Positions 43,995 through 54,500 of a DNA stretch of 64,000 nucleotides are shown piece by piece; the stretch's first letter is position 1, and every line of letters begins with the position of its first letter. Origin of the DNA: Parapontixanthobacter sp963736595 (lineage in GTDB: Bacteria > Pseudomonadota > Alphaproteobacteria > Sphingomonadales > Sphingomonadaceae); contig CAVTPG010000010.1 of the NCBI GenBank assembly GCA_963736595.1, positions 1-64,000 on the forward strand, in the 5' to 3' direction. The notes beneath the pieces were generated by a model, which did not search any database, was not told the origin of the DNA, and saw only the letters and a list, made by a program, of their open reading frames with translations. The position numbers and the translations under genes were made by a program.

Positions 43995-45494
43995 ATGCAA
44001 ACAGAACCCCAACTCGACTCTCGCGCAGGTGCCGGTCACGGTCCACGCAGCCGCAAAATCAAGATTCTGGCGACGGTCGGCCCGGCCAGCCGCTCGCCTG
44101 AAATGCTGATGCGCCTGTTTAAAGCAGGGGTGGATGCGTTCCGCGTCAATATGAGCCACGGCGACCATGCCACTCATGCAGAAACTATCGGCAGTATCCG
44201 CGCGCTGGAAAAGGAAGTCGGCCATCCGATCGCGATCCTGTGCGATCTGCAAGGGCCGAAACTGCGCGTTGGCACGTTCAAAAACGGCAAAGCGGTGATC
44301 CGGCACTCAGGGCATTTTACGCTGGATCGGCGCGATGAACCGGGCGACGAAACCCGCGTGCAATTGCCGCATCCTGAATTGTTCGGGCTGCTTTCCAAAG
44401 GGCAGCGATTGCTGATCAATGACGGCAAGATCCGGTTGAAAGTCATTCGCGCAGATGCCGACGAAATTCTGTGTTCGGCGGAAGTCGGCGGGGTTATCTC
44501 CGACCGCAAGGGTGTGAATGTGCCCGATGTGGAAATTCCGATCCCGGCGCTGACTGCGAAAGATCGCCGCGACTTGTCCTTTGCGGTCGAGCAAGGTGCG
44601 GACTGGATCGGTTTGAGCTTTGTGCAGCGTCCTGAAGACTTGGCCGAAGCGCGCAAGCTGATGGGCGGTCCGGCAGGCTCCGGCCCGGCCCTGTGCGCCA
44701 AAATCGAAAAGCCGATGGCGGTGAGCCGTCTCGACGAGATTATCGAATTGTCCGACGGAATTATGGTGGCGCGCGGCGATCTGGGCGTAGAATTGCTGCC
44801 CGAAGAAGTACCGCCGCTGCAAAAGAAAATCGTCAACAAAACCCGGCTGATGGGCAAGCCAGTGATCGTCGCCACACAAATGCTGGAATCGATGATCGAA
44901 TCGCCCGCGCCCACTCGCGCGGAAGTCTCCGACGTCGCTAACGCAGTTTACGACGGTGCGGATTGCGTCATGCTGTCAGCGGAAACGGCAGCGGGTGACT
45001 GGCCCGAAGAAGCCGTCACGATCATGGACCGGATCGCAGCGCAGGTGGAGCGGGACGATGCTTACCTTGAGCGGGTACGGATGCTCGACACGCCCGCCGA
45101 TGCGACCACCGCCGATGCGCTGGCTCATGCCTGTATGACGATTGCAGATACGGTCGTGATCGGAGCAATTACGGTGTTTACCGGCTCCGGCTCGACCGCG
45201 CGCAGGGTTGCACGCGAGCGGCCTTCCGTCCCGATGCTGGTCCTCACCCCATCGGAGCGCACGGCGCGGCGCGTCGCCCTGTTGTGGGGCGCGCATCCGG
45301 TCTCGACCAAAGACATCGGCAGCTTCGAAGAGATGATCGCCAAGGGCAAACGCATGGCTTTGCGTCATGGTTTTGGCACTCCGGGATCGAAGCTGATCGC
45401 GTTGGCAGGCGTTCCCTTCGGCACACCGGGCTCGACCAATTTGCTGCACGTTGTAACGTTGGTGGGGGACGAGCTGGACAAGCACGAGGGCTGA
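43995..45494 (+). CDS. pyk: Pyruvate kinase
   Basis: A 499-residue pyruvate kinase that makes pyruvate and ATP from PEP and ADP at the end of glycolysis. RKIKILATVGPASRSPEMLM, FRVNMSHGDHATHAETIGSI, LCDLQGPKLRVG and IMVARGDLGVELLPEEVPPL are conserved. The active-site signature ATQMLESMIESPAPTRAEVS is followed by DVANAVYDGADCVMLSAETA. Its C-terminal domain (FTGSGSTARRVARERPSVPM) is the usual allosteric domain. The start at 43995 is the first family-like Met; the open frame upstream runs antisense to the DUF1244 gene. Confidence 0.95.
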   Translation: MQTEPQLDSRAGAGHGPRSRKIKILATVGPASRSPEMLMRLFKAGVDAFRVNMSHGDHATHAETIGSIRALEKEVGHPIAILCDLQGPKLRVGTFKNGKAVIRHSGHFTLDRRDEPGDETRVQLPHPELFGLLSKGQRLLINDGKIRLKVIRADADEILCSAEVGGVISDRKGVNVPDVEIPIPALTAKDRRDLSFAVEQGADWIGLSFVQRPEDLAEARKLMGGPAGSGPALCAKIEKPMAVSRLDEIIELSDGIMVARGDLGVELLPEEVPPLQKKIVNKTRLMGKPVIVATQMLESMIESPAPTRAEVSDVANAVYDGADCVMLSAETAAGDWPEEAVTIMDRIAAQVERDDAYLERVRMLDTPADATTADALAHACMTIADTVVIGAITVFTGSGSTARRVARERPSVPMLVLTPSERTARRVALLWGAHPVSTKDIGSFEEMIAKGKRMALRHGFGTPGSKLIALAGVPFGTPGSTNLLHVVTLVGDELDKHEG

Positions 45495-45510
45495 GGCCCG
45501 ACGCTGAAAG

Positions 45511-46611
45511 CTAAGTCCAGTAAAGCACCCGCGCCGCTGGTAACTCCTGCGCGATGCGTTCGTGAAAAAACAGCTTCAACGCGCGCATCGTATCCTTGTC
45601 ATAAACGTGTTTTTGCGTGCCGAATTTGGTGCGTTTGATCGACCGATTGAGGCCGCTCATGTCCAGCTTCGACCCCGGATACCAGCTATCCAGCGTCGCC
45701 TTCGAGCCATCGGTAAAGCGGTGCGTGATTAGTTCCACCGTCAAGTCTAGGCCCGGCACATCATTCAATTGGGCCGCCGCATCAGCAATTAACTCGCCAT
45801 AAGCAAGCTCCCAGCCTTCTGCTGCGATGATCGGCGCAATCGTCAGGCCAACGGGATAACCCGCCTCCGCCATTCGCTTCAGCGCCACCAGCCGGTCCGC
45901 AACGGTATCCGTTCCGCCCTCGAAACGCGCATAGCCGCGTGGATTGACCGACGCGCGCATTCGTGTGCGACCGTTATGCTCAAGATCAAGCAACGCATCG
46001 ACTTGCGCAAACTTGGTCGTAAAGCGAAGCTGCACATCTTCTTCCCACTGACCGAACCAGGAGATTGCAGCGGACAATGACCCTGTGATTGACTCAATTC
46101 CTAGTGGATCTGTGTAACACGATGCTTCGTACGTCGTGCCTTCGTGCGCGCGGTGGTCGCTGCGCGAGGTGATCGTTCCCTGTCCCAGATAACCCGGCAA
46201 CACGCCCAAAATCTCGCCCAGATTGGCATAGGCGCGCGTGACCGGCGGACCCTTTAGTGATCCGGCGAGGTAGCAGTAATTGCAATGCGCCGGACACCCT
46301 TGCGCCAGGTCGACCCGCCAGTCGGCACTTGGCGCGATGGGCTGCAATTTCAGCTTGGAAGGCGGCGCGACGACCACGGCCAGCGTTTCCTTGGCCTCCC
46401 GATAAGCGCGGCGTGGATCGTCCGACAATCCCAATTGCAAGCGGTCACCGGGCAATTCGATTACGTCGACTTCATGAGACGCAGCGCGCTCCAGTATCTG
46501 CCGCCCATGTGCGTGTTCGCGCGCGGACTTGGTAATCATGACCCGCTTCGGACGCCAGACTTTCGAATTTGGTTGAGCGGCTTTGCTTAGAGAGATCGGT
46601 TCCATTTGCAT
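45511..46611 (-). CDS. Spore photoproduct lyase-like radical SAM protein
   Basis: A 366-residue radical SAM protein of the SPL-like group found in non-sporulating proteobacteria. The [4Fe-4S]-SAM motif is CPAHCNYCY (CxxxCxxC) near residue 107, preceded by DWRVDLAQG. GSLKGPPVTRAYANLGEIL, SCYTDPLGIESITGSLSAAI and MRASVNPRGYARFEGGTD are further family segments. Cys near VLYWT-type ends of true SplB should be compared before assigning DNA repair; role in repair of thymine spore photoproduct is unlikely here. Starts at 46611 or 46605 are possible; 46620 is TTG. Confidence 0.82.
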   Translation of the reverse strand: MQMEPISLSKAAQPNSKVWRPKRVMITKSAREHAHGRQILERAASHEVDVIELPGDRLQLGLSDDPRRAYREAKETLAVVVAPPSKLKLQPIAPSADWRVDLAQGCPAHCNYCYLAGSLKGPPVTRAYANLGEILGVLPGYLGQGTITSRSDHRAHEGTTYEASCYTDPLGIESITGSLSAAISWFGQWEEDVQLRFTTKFAQVDALLDLEHNGRTRMRASVNPRGYARFEGGTDTVADRLVALKRMAEAGYPVGLTIAPIIAAEGWELAYGELIADAAAQLNDVPGLDLTVELITHRFTDGSKATLDSWYPGSKLDMSGLNRSIKRTKFGTQKHVYDKDTMRALKLFFHERIAQELPAARVLYWT

Positions 46612-46669
46612 GGATACCAAACGGTGCGCGAACCGATTGGTTCACGCCCTGCTTGCTTGAGCCGTTATT

Positions 46670-48010
46670 TTACGCCGCAGCTTGGCTCAATCGCTTGCGC
46701 GCTTCATCCTCGCCGATCAGGGGCAGCAATTCGCCCATATCCGGACCATGATCCATGCCGGTCAACGCCTGACGCAATGGCAGAAACAACCCCTTTCCCT
46801 TCCGCCCGGTCGCGTCCTTCAAAGCCGAAGTCAGTGCCTTCCACGGATCATCGCCCCATGTCAGCAGCTTGGCCGCTTCAGCCAGATAGGCGCGGTCATC
46901 GATGGCAAAGTCCGGCTGTGTAATTGGCCCGGTAACAAGCTGCCACCACTCACCTGCATCGCTGATTTTTTCCAGATTGGGGCGGATCGCGTGCCATGCG
47001 GCTTCGTCCATACCTTCCGGCAGACGCGGAGCAGCCTCGGCAAACTCCATCTGGTGAACGATTGCGGCATTAAGGCGGGCCAGTTCCAATTCATCGAATT
47101 TCGCGGGGGCGCGGCTGAAAGTGGACAAGTCGAAACTGTCGATCAACACTTTCATATCGGCAATCGGTTCGACCGGGTTGGACGTACCCAACCGCGCGAG
47201 CATGGCGATAATCGCCATCGGCTCGTATCCCGCTTCGCGAAAAGCATCACAGCCGAGCGACCCCAGCCGCTTCGATAATTTGCCCTCTTTCCCGACCAGC
47301 AAAGCGGTGTGCGCAAAAGCGGGCGGTTGCTTGCCCAAAGCAGTGAACATCTGCACCTGCACGGCGGTGTTGGATACGTGATCCTCTCCGCGCAAAACTT
47401 GTGTCACGCCCATTTCGATATCGTCGATCGCGCTCGGCAGCATATACAACCACGAACCATCGGCGCGCCGGATGACCGGATCGGACAATTGGCTGGCGTC
47501 GAACTTTTGCGGCCCGCGCACGCCATCTTCCCACGTGATCGGCGTGTCGTGATCCAGCTTGAAGCGCCAGTGCGGGGCGATGCCTTCGGCTTCCTTAGCG
47601 GCGTGATCCGCATCGCTCAGGTCCAGCGCGCCGCGATCGTAAATCGGCGGTTTTCCGCGACCAAGCAGGATTTTGCGTTTCAGCTCCAGCTCCTGCGCTG
47701 TTTCATAAGCGCGGTAGACATGACCGCTCTCCACCAGCTTTTGAAAGCCCGCTTCATACAATTTAAGACGCTCAGACTGTCGCTCTTCCCCGTCAGGCGC
47801 AAGACCAAGCCATCCCAAATCGGTGCGGATTGCATCGGTATATTCCTCGCGACTGCGCGCAGCGTCGGTATCGTCAATGCGCAGCATGAATGTGCCACCG
47901 GCTTGACGCGCGGCGAGAAAATTATGCAGCGCGGTCCGGATGTTCCCGACATGAAGGCGGCCGGTCGGAGACGGCGCAAAGCGCGTGATGGTATTTGTGT
48001 GGTGAGCCAT
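46670..48010 (-). CDS. gltX: Glutamate--tRNA ligase (second-type GltX)
   Basis: A 446-residue class Ic synthetase. The HIGH-type motif is TRFAPSPTGRLHVGNIRTAL, with HVGN in place of HIGG. The KMSKS-type motif is GKLSKRLGSLG. RIDDTDAARSREEYTDAIRT, LNSxxQ-like binding segments and an anticodon-binding domain (from about residue 300) are present, so it is not the short Glu-Q-tRNA-Asp synthetase. Many alphaproteobacteria carry two GltX proteins; the RLHVGN/KLSKRLGS form with about 445 residues resembles the second type, whose tRNA preference may be tRNA-Gln. This is inference from motif style. Confidence 0.9.
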   Translation of the reverse strand: MAHHTNTITRFAPSPTGRLHVGNIRTALHNFLAARQAGGTFMLRIDDTDAARSREEYTDAIRTDLGWLGLAPDGEERQSERLKLYEAGFQKLVESGHVYRAYETAQELELKRKILLGRGKPPIYDRGALDLSDADHAAKEAEGIAPHWRFKLDHDTPITWEDGVRGPQKFDASQLSDPVIRRADGSWLYMLPSAIDDIEMGVTQVLRGEDHVSNTAVQVQMFTALGKQPPAFAHTALLVGKEGKLSKRLGSLGCDAFREAGYEPMAIIAMLARLGTSNPVEPIADMKVLIDSFDLSTFSRAPAKFDELELARLNAAIVHQMEFAEAAPRLPEGMDEAAWHAIRPNLEKISDAGEWWQLVTGPITQPDFAIDDRAYLAEAAKLLTWGDDPWKALTSALKDATGRKGKGLFLPLRQALTGMDHGPDMGELLPLIGEDEARKRLSQAAA

Positions 48011-48066
48011 GCGTGTGCCGATACCGAAGCCGGCATCGTTTGGCGAGGCGGAAAACAGCTTTGGCC

Positions 48067-50433
48067 TTACGCCGTTATGCTCTCATCCAAAGTCTTACGC
48101 TGCTCGCAATAGTCCATCGCTGCGTCGCTAATCTGCGGTATGGTCGCCTTGATCGCGCCGTTCGGCTTGCCGTCATCGTCAGGCGCGTGATTGTTAGAGC
48201 CGTGATTGTCAGGTCGGCCCGGCTGCGGTCGGCCAATTGCATAGCCTTGCGCTTCGGTGCAGCCGATCTGGCGCAGCATATCAAGCTGTTCAATGTCTTC
48301 TACGCCCTCGGCGACCGTGGCCATGCCCATCGCATCGGCGAGGCGGCAAATGGTTCGGACAATTGCCTGACTGCTGCGACTATCCATTAGTCCGGTTACG
48401 AAATCGCGGTCAATTTTAAGGCGGTCGAAGGGGAAATTGCGGACATAATTCAGCGAAGAATATCCCGTTCCAAAATCGTCCAGCGAGATACACGCGCCAA
48501 GCTCGCGCAATTTGTGCAAAGTCGCCTGATTGGCTTCGCTGCCTTCCAGCACGACGTGTTCGGTAATTTCGAAATCCACCCGCTGCGGAGCGATACCGCT
48601 CAGGGCCATCGACTCGGCCACGGCTTTAACAAGTCGTGGACTGCCAACCTGCGTTGGTGACAGATTGATCGCGATGCGCAAATGTTCGGGCCATTTTGCG
48701 GTTTCCATCAACGCCTGATGGATGATCCATTCGCCCAGCGGCACAATGAGGCCAGTCGCTTCCGCCACACCGACGAAATCTACCGGATTGAGCAAACCTC
48801 GTTCCGGATGCTGCCAGCGAACCAGCGCTTCATATCCCTTGGTTTCGCCGGAGGTCAGATCGATGATCGGCTGATAATGCAGTAGCAACTGCTCCTGCTC
48901 CATCGCCTCGCGCAGGTGCAATTCGGTTTCGCGCCGTTGCCGCGCGGCCTTGTCCAGCGATGGCTCAAACAAAGCAAAACTGTCACGACCCTTGGCTTTG
49001 GCGGCATAAAGCGCCAAATCGGCGCGCCGCAGCAATTCCAGCGCATCGCATGGCTCATCCAGGCAACGCGCGACCCCGATGCTGGACGAAATACGGAAAA
49101 TGTGATCGCCGATATGATAGGGTTCACGCATAACGGTAAGGAAGCGATGCGCGCGCTCGATCAGGCCAGCATTGCCCGCCCCGGTTTCTACTAGGATTGC
49201 AAATTCGTCCCCGCCCAGCCGTGCAACCAAATCGCCGTCGCGAACTTCGCCAGTCAAACTCCGCCCGACCTCGCACAGCAATTGATCGCCGACCAAATGG
49301 CCCTGAGTGTCGTTGACGCTTTTGAAGTCGTCGAGATCGAGATAAAATAAGGCAACATGGGATTTTGGCGACGATCGCGTTTCCAGCAAATCGCGTAGGC
49401 GCTCGTTGAAAAGATAGCGATTGGCAAGCCCGGTCAAACCGTCGAAATGGGCCATCCGGCTGACCCTGTCCTCGGCCAGTTTGGTGCTGGTGAAATCGCG
49501 CGCCACGCCGCTGATCCGGCCATCTGCGCGCGGATGAGCGGAAATTTCCCAATACCGTTTTTCCCCGCGCACGGTCAGCGGCACAACATGGTCGCGAATG
49601 GGCTGGCCTTCCGACAGGCTGTATCGGAGGCGGTCGCGCGCGGGATCGTCGGCAAACAAATCGATCAGTGGTGTGCCTTCAAGCTCTTGCGGGTCGCGCG
49701 CCGATGCCTTGCCGAATTGCGGCGACACGTCGCGCAACGTCCCGTCCGGCATCGTGGTCCATAACCAATCCGAGGTATGCGACTCATAGTCGTTCAGCAG
49801 CATTCGCACGGTGGATTCGCTTTCCCGCCGCTCAACCGCGTGGATGATGCTGCTGACAAAATTACGATCCTGCAGATTCAGCGAACGCGACAGTGTAAAT
49901 CCATAGACCAACACCAGCAGACCGAAAATCAGCGACTGGACCCCTGCCAGATACCATGCAGTGATCAAAAAGGCGGTCGACAACAGGAAAATATGGACCT
50001 GCGCCGCGCGCGGGACCGAGCGATACATCAGCAGGGCCGAGATAAATACGCCGGTTCCCACAGCCGCGACCAGCGGCAACTCAAGCCCTTCAGCCAGCAT
50101 CGCCGCATATGGCAGACTGATCGCCCAGCCCAAACTGCTGGCATACATGGTGCGAGTCGCACGTCGCCAAACGTCCTTGAGGTATGTAATGTCCTCACTT
50201 TGCGCATCGATCCGATGGATTTGCACAGCGCGCAGGACGACGATCATCGTTGCGGCAAACCACCATATCCAAAGCAGGATCTGATTTGATGTATCGGTGA
50301 GTGTCACCGCCAATACGAAAATCGACACCAGCGATGTTAGCAGGCCCATAGGCGCAGCATTGGCGAGCGAACGGATACGCTTTTGCAGCAGTTCCTTTTC
50401 GATAATCTCGCTCGGAGACAGTGCCAGCCTCAT
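48067..50433 (-). CDS. Membrane GGDEF/EAL protein (putative diguanylate cyclase/phosphodiesterase)
   Basis: A 788-residue cyclic-di-GMP protein. The N-terminal 190 residues hold several membrane segments (TSLVSIFVLAVTLTDT, ILLWIWWFAATMIVVLRAV, LVAAVGTGVFISALLMYRS, YLAGVQSLIFGLLVLVYGF). A PAS-like domain (SDWLWTTMPDGTLRDVSPQF) follows at about 215-330. The GGDEF domain (about 330-495) has intact RLGGDEFAILVE, and the EAL domain (about 505-760) has YEALVRWQHP and DDFGTGYSSLNYVRNFPFDR. Both catalytic motifs look complete, so either activity is possible. A short asparagine/histidine-rich tail ends the protein. The promoter would be around 50434-50560. Confidence 0.93.
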   Translation of the reverse strand: MRLALSPSEIIEKELLQKRIRSLANAAPMGLLTSLVSIFVLAVTLTDTSNQILLWIWWFAATMIVVLRAVQIHRIDAQSEDITYLKDVWRRATRTMYASSLGWAISLPYAAMLAEGLELPLVAAVGTGVFISALLMYRSVPRAAQVHIFLLSTAFLITAWYLAGVQSLIFGLLVLVYGFTLSRSLNLQDRNFVSSIIHAVERRESESTVRMLLNDYESHTSDWLWTTMPDGTLRDVSPQFGKASARDPQELEGTPLIDLFADDPARDRLRYSLSEGQPIRDHVVPLTVRGEKRYWEISAHPRADGRISGVARDFTSTKLAEDRVSRMAHFDGLTGLANRYLFNERLRDLLETRSSPKSHVALFYLDLDDFKSVNDTQGHLVGDQLLCEVGRSLTGEVRDGDLVARLGGDEFAILVETGAGNAGLIERAHRFLTVMREPYHIGDHIFRISSSIGVARCLDEPCDALELLRRADLALYAAKAKGRDSFALFEPSLDKAARQRRETELHLREAMEQEQLLLHYQPIIDLTSGETKGYEALVRWQHPERGLLNPVDFVGVAEATGLIVPLGEWIIHQALMETAKWPEHLRIAINLSPTQVGSPRLVKAVAESMALSGIAPQRVDFEITEHVVLEGSEANQATLHKLRELGACISLDDFGTGYSSLNYVRNFPFDRLKIDRDFVTGLMDSRSSQAIVRTICRLADAMGMATVAEGVEDIEQLDMLRQIGCTEAQGYAIGRPQPGRPDNHGSNNHAPDDDGKPNGAIKATIPQISDAAMDYCEQRKTLDESITA

Positions 50434-50565
50434 CGCATCCCGCTATTGTTTCGTTTTTTGCCGTTTAACGGGCCAGGTGTTCCCTAAATGAGTATCCTTA
50501 ACACTTTCTAAGCAATGACAAGTGATGAATACGATGTTTCAAACGTCTGTTTGGTCATAATGCTA

Positions 50566-50606
50566 TGCACAAAAACAAAACGGGGCAGGCATTACGCCCA
50601 CCCCGT
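50566..50606 (-). terminator. Rho-independent terminator of the PEP-CTERM gene
   Basis: On the minus strand an 11-base-pair stem (50580-50590 with 50596-50606, one 2x2 internal mismatch) and a five-base loop is followed by TTTTGTTTTTG. It ends the gene whose stop codon is at 50632. Confidence 0.8.
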
Positions 50607-50631
50607 TGTGAATTTTCAAGAGTCGTAAAGG

Positions 50632-51276
50632 TTAAGCGAAACGTACGCTTGTTTTGCGGATACGCGCAGGCGACCGACGCATCGCAGTACCGATTCCGAA
50701 GAAACCAAGCAGCATCATCGCCCATGTGGCTGGCTCAGGTACAGCAGGTGCAGTGAGCACGCGGACATAATCGCCCGGCGTTGTCGCGCGGAAGTTTACC
50801 GAAAGCGTATTGCCGGTGAACGAGAACGAGTCTGCACCTTCAAGACCGCGGTTGTTCGGGTCAAGGTAAGTAACGTTAGGGTTGGCGAACAAAGAATCGG
50901 TCGCGCCCAATGCCTGGGTCGTCGTCAGAACAGCCAAGATCAGGCCGTCGAATACAACGTTACCGATAACTGTGCTGGCCGGGCTGTTCTTCGGATCGAA
51001 GAACACATAGTGGCTGTTGACAACTGTTCCGGCCGTGATTCCAGCAATATCGCTCAACAAAGTTACATTTTGCGCTTCGTTGAAAGCGAACAGGTCGGGC
51101 AGATTCTGATTGTCCTTGCCGACGGTGATCGGGTCAGCTGCAGTCGGGTCGAGCTCGACGAAATCGCCGCCTGATGTGCCGCCGGTGACTTCGCCAGTTA
51201 CGACAGCCGCATTGGCCGAGGTAGCAGCCAGCGCAAGCGCGCTAACAGCCAGGCAGTTACGAATAATAGTACGCAT
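50632..51276 (-). CDS. PEPxxWA-CTERM sorting-domain secreted protein
   Basis: A 214-residue exported protein. A signal peptide (IIRNCLAVSALALAATSANA) is followed by a beta-rich, Asp/Thr/Gly-rich body (VVTGEVTGGTSGGDFVELDP, LPDLFAFNEAQNVTLLSD). The C-terminus has VPEPATWAMMLLGFFGIGTA followed by basic residues (MRRSPARIRK), the PEP-CTERM tripartite signal read by exosortase. Such proteins are often surface or biofilm-matrix proteins; the exosortase itself is not in this window. GGAGGGAAATCAAT gives a strong start at 51276. An inverted repeat lies just upstream. Confidence 0.92.
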   Translation of the reverse strand: MRTIIRNCLAVSALALAATSANAAVVTGEVTGGTSGGDFVELDPTAADPITVGKDNQNLPDLFAFNEAQNVTLLSDIAGITAGTVVNSHYVFFDPKNSPASTVIGNVVFDGLILAVLTTTQALGATDSLFANPNVTYLDPNNRGLEGADSFSFTGNTLSVNFRATTPGDYVRVLTAPAVPEPATWAMMLLGFFGIGTAMRRSPARIRKTSVRFA

Positions 51277-51295
51277 ATTGATTTCCCTCCAAGGC

Positions 51296-51324
51296 GCGTC
51301 ATCAGTCAATTCATAAGATGACGC
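51296..51324. promoter_or_regulatory. Perfect 8-base inverted repeat upstream of the PEP-CTERM gene
   Basis: GCGTCATC (51296-51303) is repeated inverted as GATGACGC (51317-51324) with a 13-base spacer. It lies 20-48 bases before the start codon at 51276 and could be an operator or a 5'-leader hairpin. No consensus sigma-70 or sigma-54 promoter is obvious in the 51325-51460 stretch. Confidence 0.5.
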
Positions 51325-51473
51325 ATTCGAATTACGGACAGAAACCAAATAGGCGACCCTACCGAAGCTCCTGTTGGACAAGCAATTAAAACGGGATTGT
51401 GAAACTCTCAAGACCGACAAGGCCGCAAAAAAACAAGTGTCCTGAAAAAAGACACATTGAGTGCAGCCGCTTA

Positions 51474-51515
51474 AAAGCAAAAGTCCCGCCAAAGCACAGT
51501 GGCTCTAACGGGACT
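51474..51515 (-). terminator. Rho-independent terminator of rpoBC
   Basis: On the minus strand AGTCCCG (51509-51515) pairs with CGGGACT (51482-51488), extended by an inner GCCA/TGGC stem, then TTTTGCTTTT. It lies 50 bases after the rpoC stop at 51566. Confidence 0.8.
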
Positions 51516-51565
51516 CTTGTCATCATAAGGGCAAACCGGCAGGCCTGCCCGATTTTTTCGCGAAG

Positions 51566-54500
51566 TTACTCTTCGGGAGCAGCTTCTTCTGCCGCAGGTT
51601 CCGCAGCAGGAGCAGGCGCAGCGCCCGCCATCGCGGCCCGCATGGCATCTTCGCTCATCCGTTCCTCGCTTGGGGCAAACGCATCCGATGCAGCTTCAGC
51701 GGCGGCTTCGGCTTTTGCCTCGGCCTTGGCTTCTTCTGCAGCAGCCAGCTTATCCTGCTGTTTCTTCCATTGCGCTTTCAAAGCAGCATCGCGGCTGCTG
51801 GCCGTAACCCGCATCCGGTTCATGCCCGCGCCGGTACCGGCAGGGATGAGACGGCCAACGATCACGTTTTCCTTCAGACCAATCAGCGAGTCCTTCTTAC
51901 CTTCGACCGCGGCCTGCGTCAGCACGCGGGTGGTTTCCTGGAAAGAAGCAGCCGAGATAAAGCTGCGCGTCTGCAGCGATGCCTTCGTGATACCAAGCAG
52001 GATAGGCGTACCTTGCGCCGGTTTCTTGGAGCGCGTCAGCTTCGCATTCGCTTCGTTCATCTCGTCCTTATCGACCTGCTCACCCGGCAACAGCGTGGTA
52101 TCGCCGCCATCGGTGATCTCGACTTTTTGCAGCATCTGGCGAACAATCACCTCGATGTGCTTGTCGTTGATCTTCACGCCTTGCAGACGATAGACTTCCT
52201 GAATTTCATTGACGAGGTATTCGGCCAGCGGCTCGATCCCCAGAACTTCCAGAATGTCATGCGGATCAGGCGAGCCGGAAATCAGCGTATCGCCCTTCTT
52301 CACGAAATCGCCTTCCTGCACGTCGATGATCTTCGTTTTCGGGATCAGGTATTCGACGCGATCGCCCTCTTCAGGAACGATGGCAATCTTGCGCTTGGCC
52401 TTATACTCGCGAACGAACTCGATCTTGCCCGAAATCTTGGCAATGATCGCATTGTCCTTTGGCTTACGCGCTTCGAACAGCTCGGCAACACGCGGCAAAC
52501 CACCGGTGATGTCGCGCGTCTTGGCGGCTTCACGCGAAGCACGGGCAAGGATATCACCCGCCTGCACTTCCTGACCATCATCGACCGACAATGTCGTGCC
52601 CGGAGCCAGCATATAACGCTGGGCATCGGTTTCATCATCGCTGGCGCTCTGGCCTTCCCCAAGCAGGGTCAAACGTGGACGCAGATCTTCTTTCTTTGCG
52701 CGACCTGTAGCCCGGTTTTCCGTCACGACACGCTGAGCGATGCCGGTGGCTTCATCCACCCGCTCTTCCAGCGTCATGCCTTCGGCCAGATCCTGATACT
52801 TCACATGACCCGCAGTTTCGGTGATGATCGGCAAGGAGAACGGATCCCATTCTGCCAGACGATCGCCTTCCTTCACCTTCCCGCCATCCTTGTGCATCAG
52901 CACGGTACCATAAGGCACTTTGTGGATTTCGCGCTCACGTCCCTCGGCATCGATCACGGCCAATTCGCCGTTACGGGCAAGCGACAGGATGCGGCCCTTC
53001 TTGTCCAGGATCGTCGGCATATCGCGGTACACGACTTTACCGTCCGAGATGGAATCGAGGTGGCTGGTTTCGTTAAGCTGTGCCGCACCGCCGATGTGGA
53101 ATGTCCGCATCGTTAGCTGTGTGCCCGGCTCACCGATCGACTGCGCGGCGATAACGCCCACAGCTTCACCGATATTGACCGGCGTACCGCGAGCAAGGTC
53201 ACGTCCGTAGCATTTGCCACAGACACCCTGATCAGCTTCGCAAACCAGTGGCGAGCGGATTTTCGCAACTTGCGTTTCCGCCGCTTCGATTTCGACGATC
53301 ATCGCCTCGTCCAGCAACGTGCCGGCTTTGGCAATCACTTCATCAGTTGCCGCGTTGACGATATCCTCGGCCAATGTCCGGCCCAGAATACGTTCACCCA
53401 GCGACGCGATGACCGAACCACCCTGAAGAATAGCGCGCATATCCAGCGAATTGCTGGTTTTGCAATCCTGCTGAACGATGACGCAATCTTGGCTTACATC
53501 GACCAGACGACGGGTCAGGTAGCCCGAGTTTGCCGTCTTCAACGCCGTATCCGCGAGACCCTTACGAGCACCGTGAGTCGAGTTGAAGTATTCAAGGACG
53601 GTCAGACCTTCCTTGAAGTTCGAGATAATCGGCGTTTCGATGATCTCACCGCTAGGCTTGGCCATCAGACCGCGCATACCGGCAAGTTGCTTCATCTGCG
53701 CCGGTGAACCACGGGCGCCGGAATGGCTCATCATGTAAATCGAGTTGATCTCAGCTTCCACGCCGTCCTTGCCGATCGGGCGCGCCTTAATCTCGTCCAT
53801 CATGGCATCGGCAACTTGGTCACCACAACGCGACCAGGCATCGATAACCTTGTTGTATTTTTCCTGCTGCGTGATCAGACCGTCCTGATATTGCTGTTCG
53901 TAATCAGCCACCAGAGCCTTGGTATCCTCGACCATTTTGATCTTGCTGTCGGGGATGATCATGTCATCTTTACCGAACGAGATACCGGCCTTGAACGCGT
54001 TGCGGAAGCCCAGCACCATGATGGCGTCAGCGAACAGCACCGTGTCTTTCTGACCCGTGTGACGATAGACTTGGTCAATCACATCGCCGATTTCCTTCTT
54101 CGTCAGAAGGCGATTGATGATGTCGAACGGCACTTTGTGGTTTTTCGGCAGACATTCCCCGATTAGCATCCGTCCCGGTGTGGTGACGAACCGCTGCATG
54201 GCGATCTTACCCTTCTCGTTCGCTTGCGGAACGCGGGCCATGATCTTGGAGTGCAGCGTGACCGCTTTTGTTTCCAGCGCCTGATGCACTTCAGCCATGT
54301 CCGAGAACATCGGCAGCTTCTCGTGCTTTTCGCCATCGTCGCCGTCGATATATTCCGGCGTCTTTTCCTGCCGCTCCATGGAGAGGTAATAAAGACCCAG
54401 AACCATATCCTGCGAAGGGACAATGATCGGCTTACCGTTGGCGGGTGAGAGGATGTTGTTCGTGGACATCATCAGCACGCGCGCTTCCAACTGCGCTTCA

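Noticed and set aside
51770..53116. 448-codon plus-strand open frame opposite rpoC
   Set aside because: Shadow frame of rpoC, which is unquestionably the real gene.
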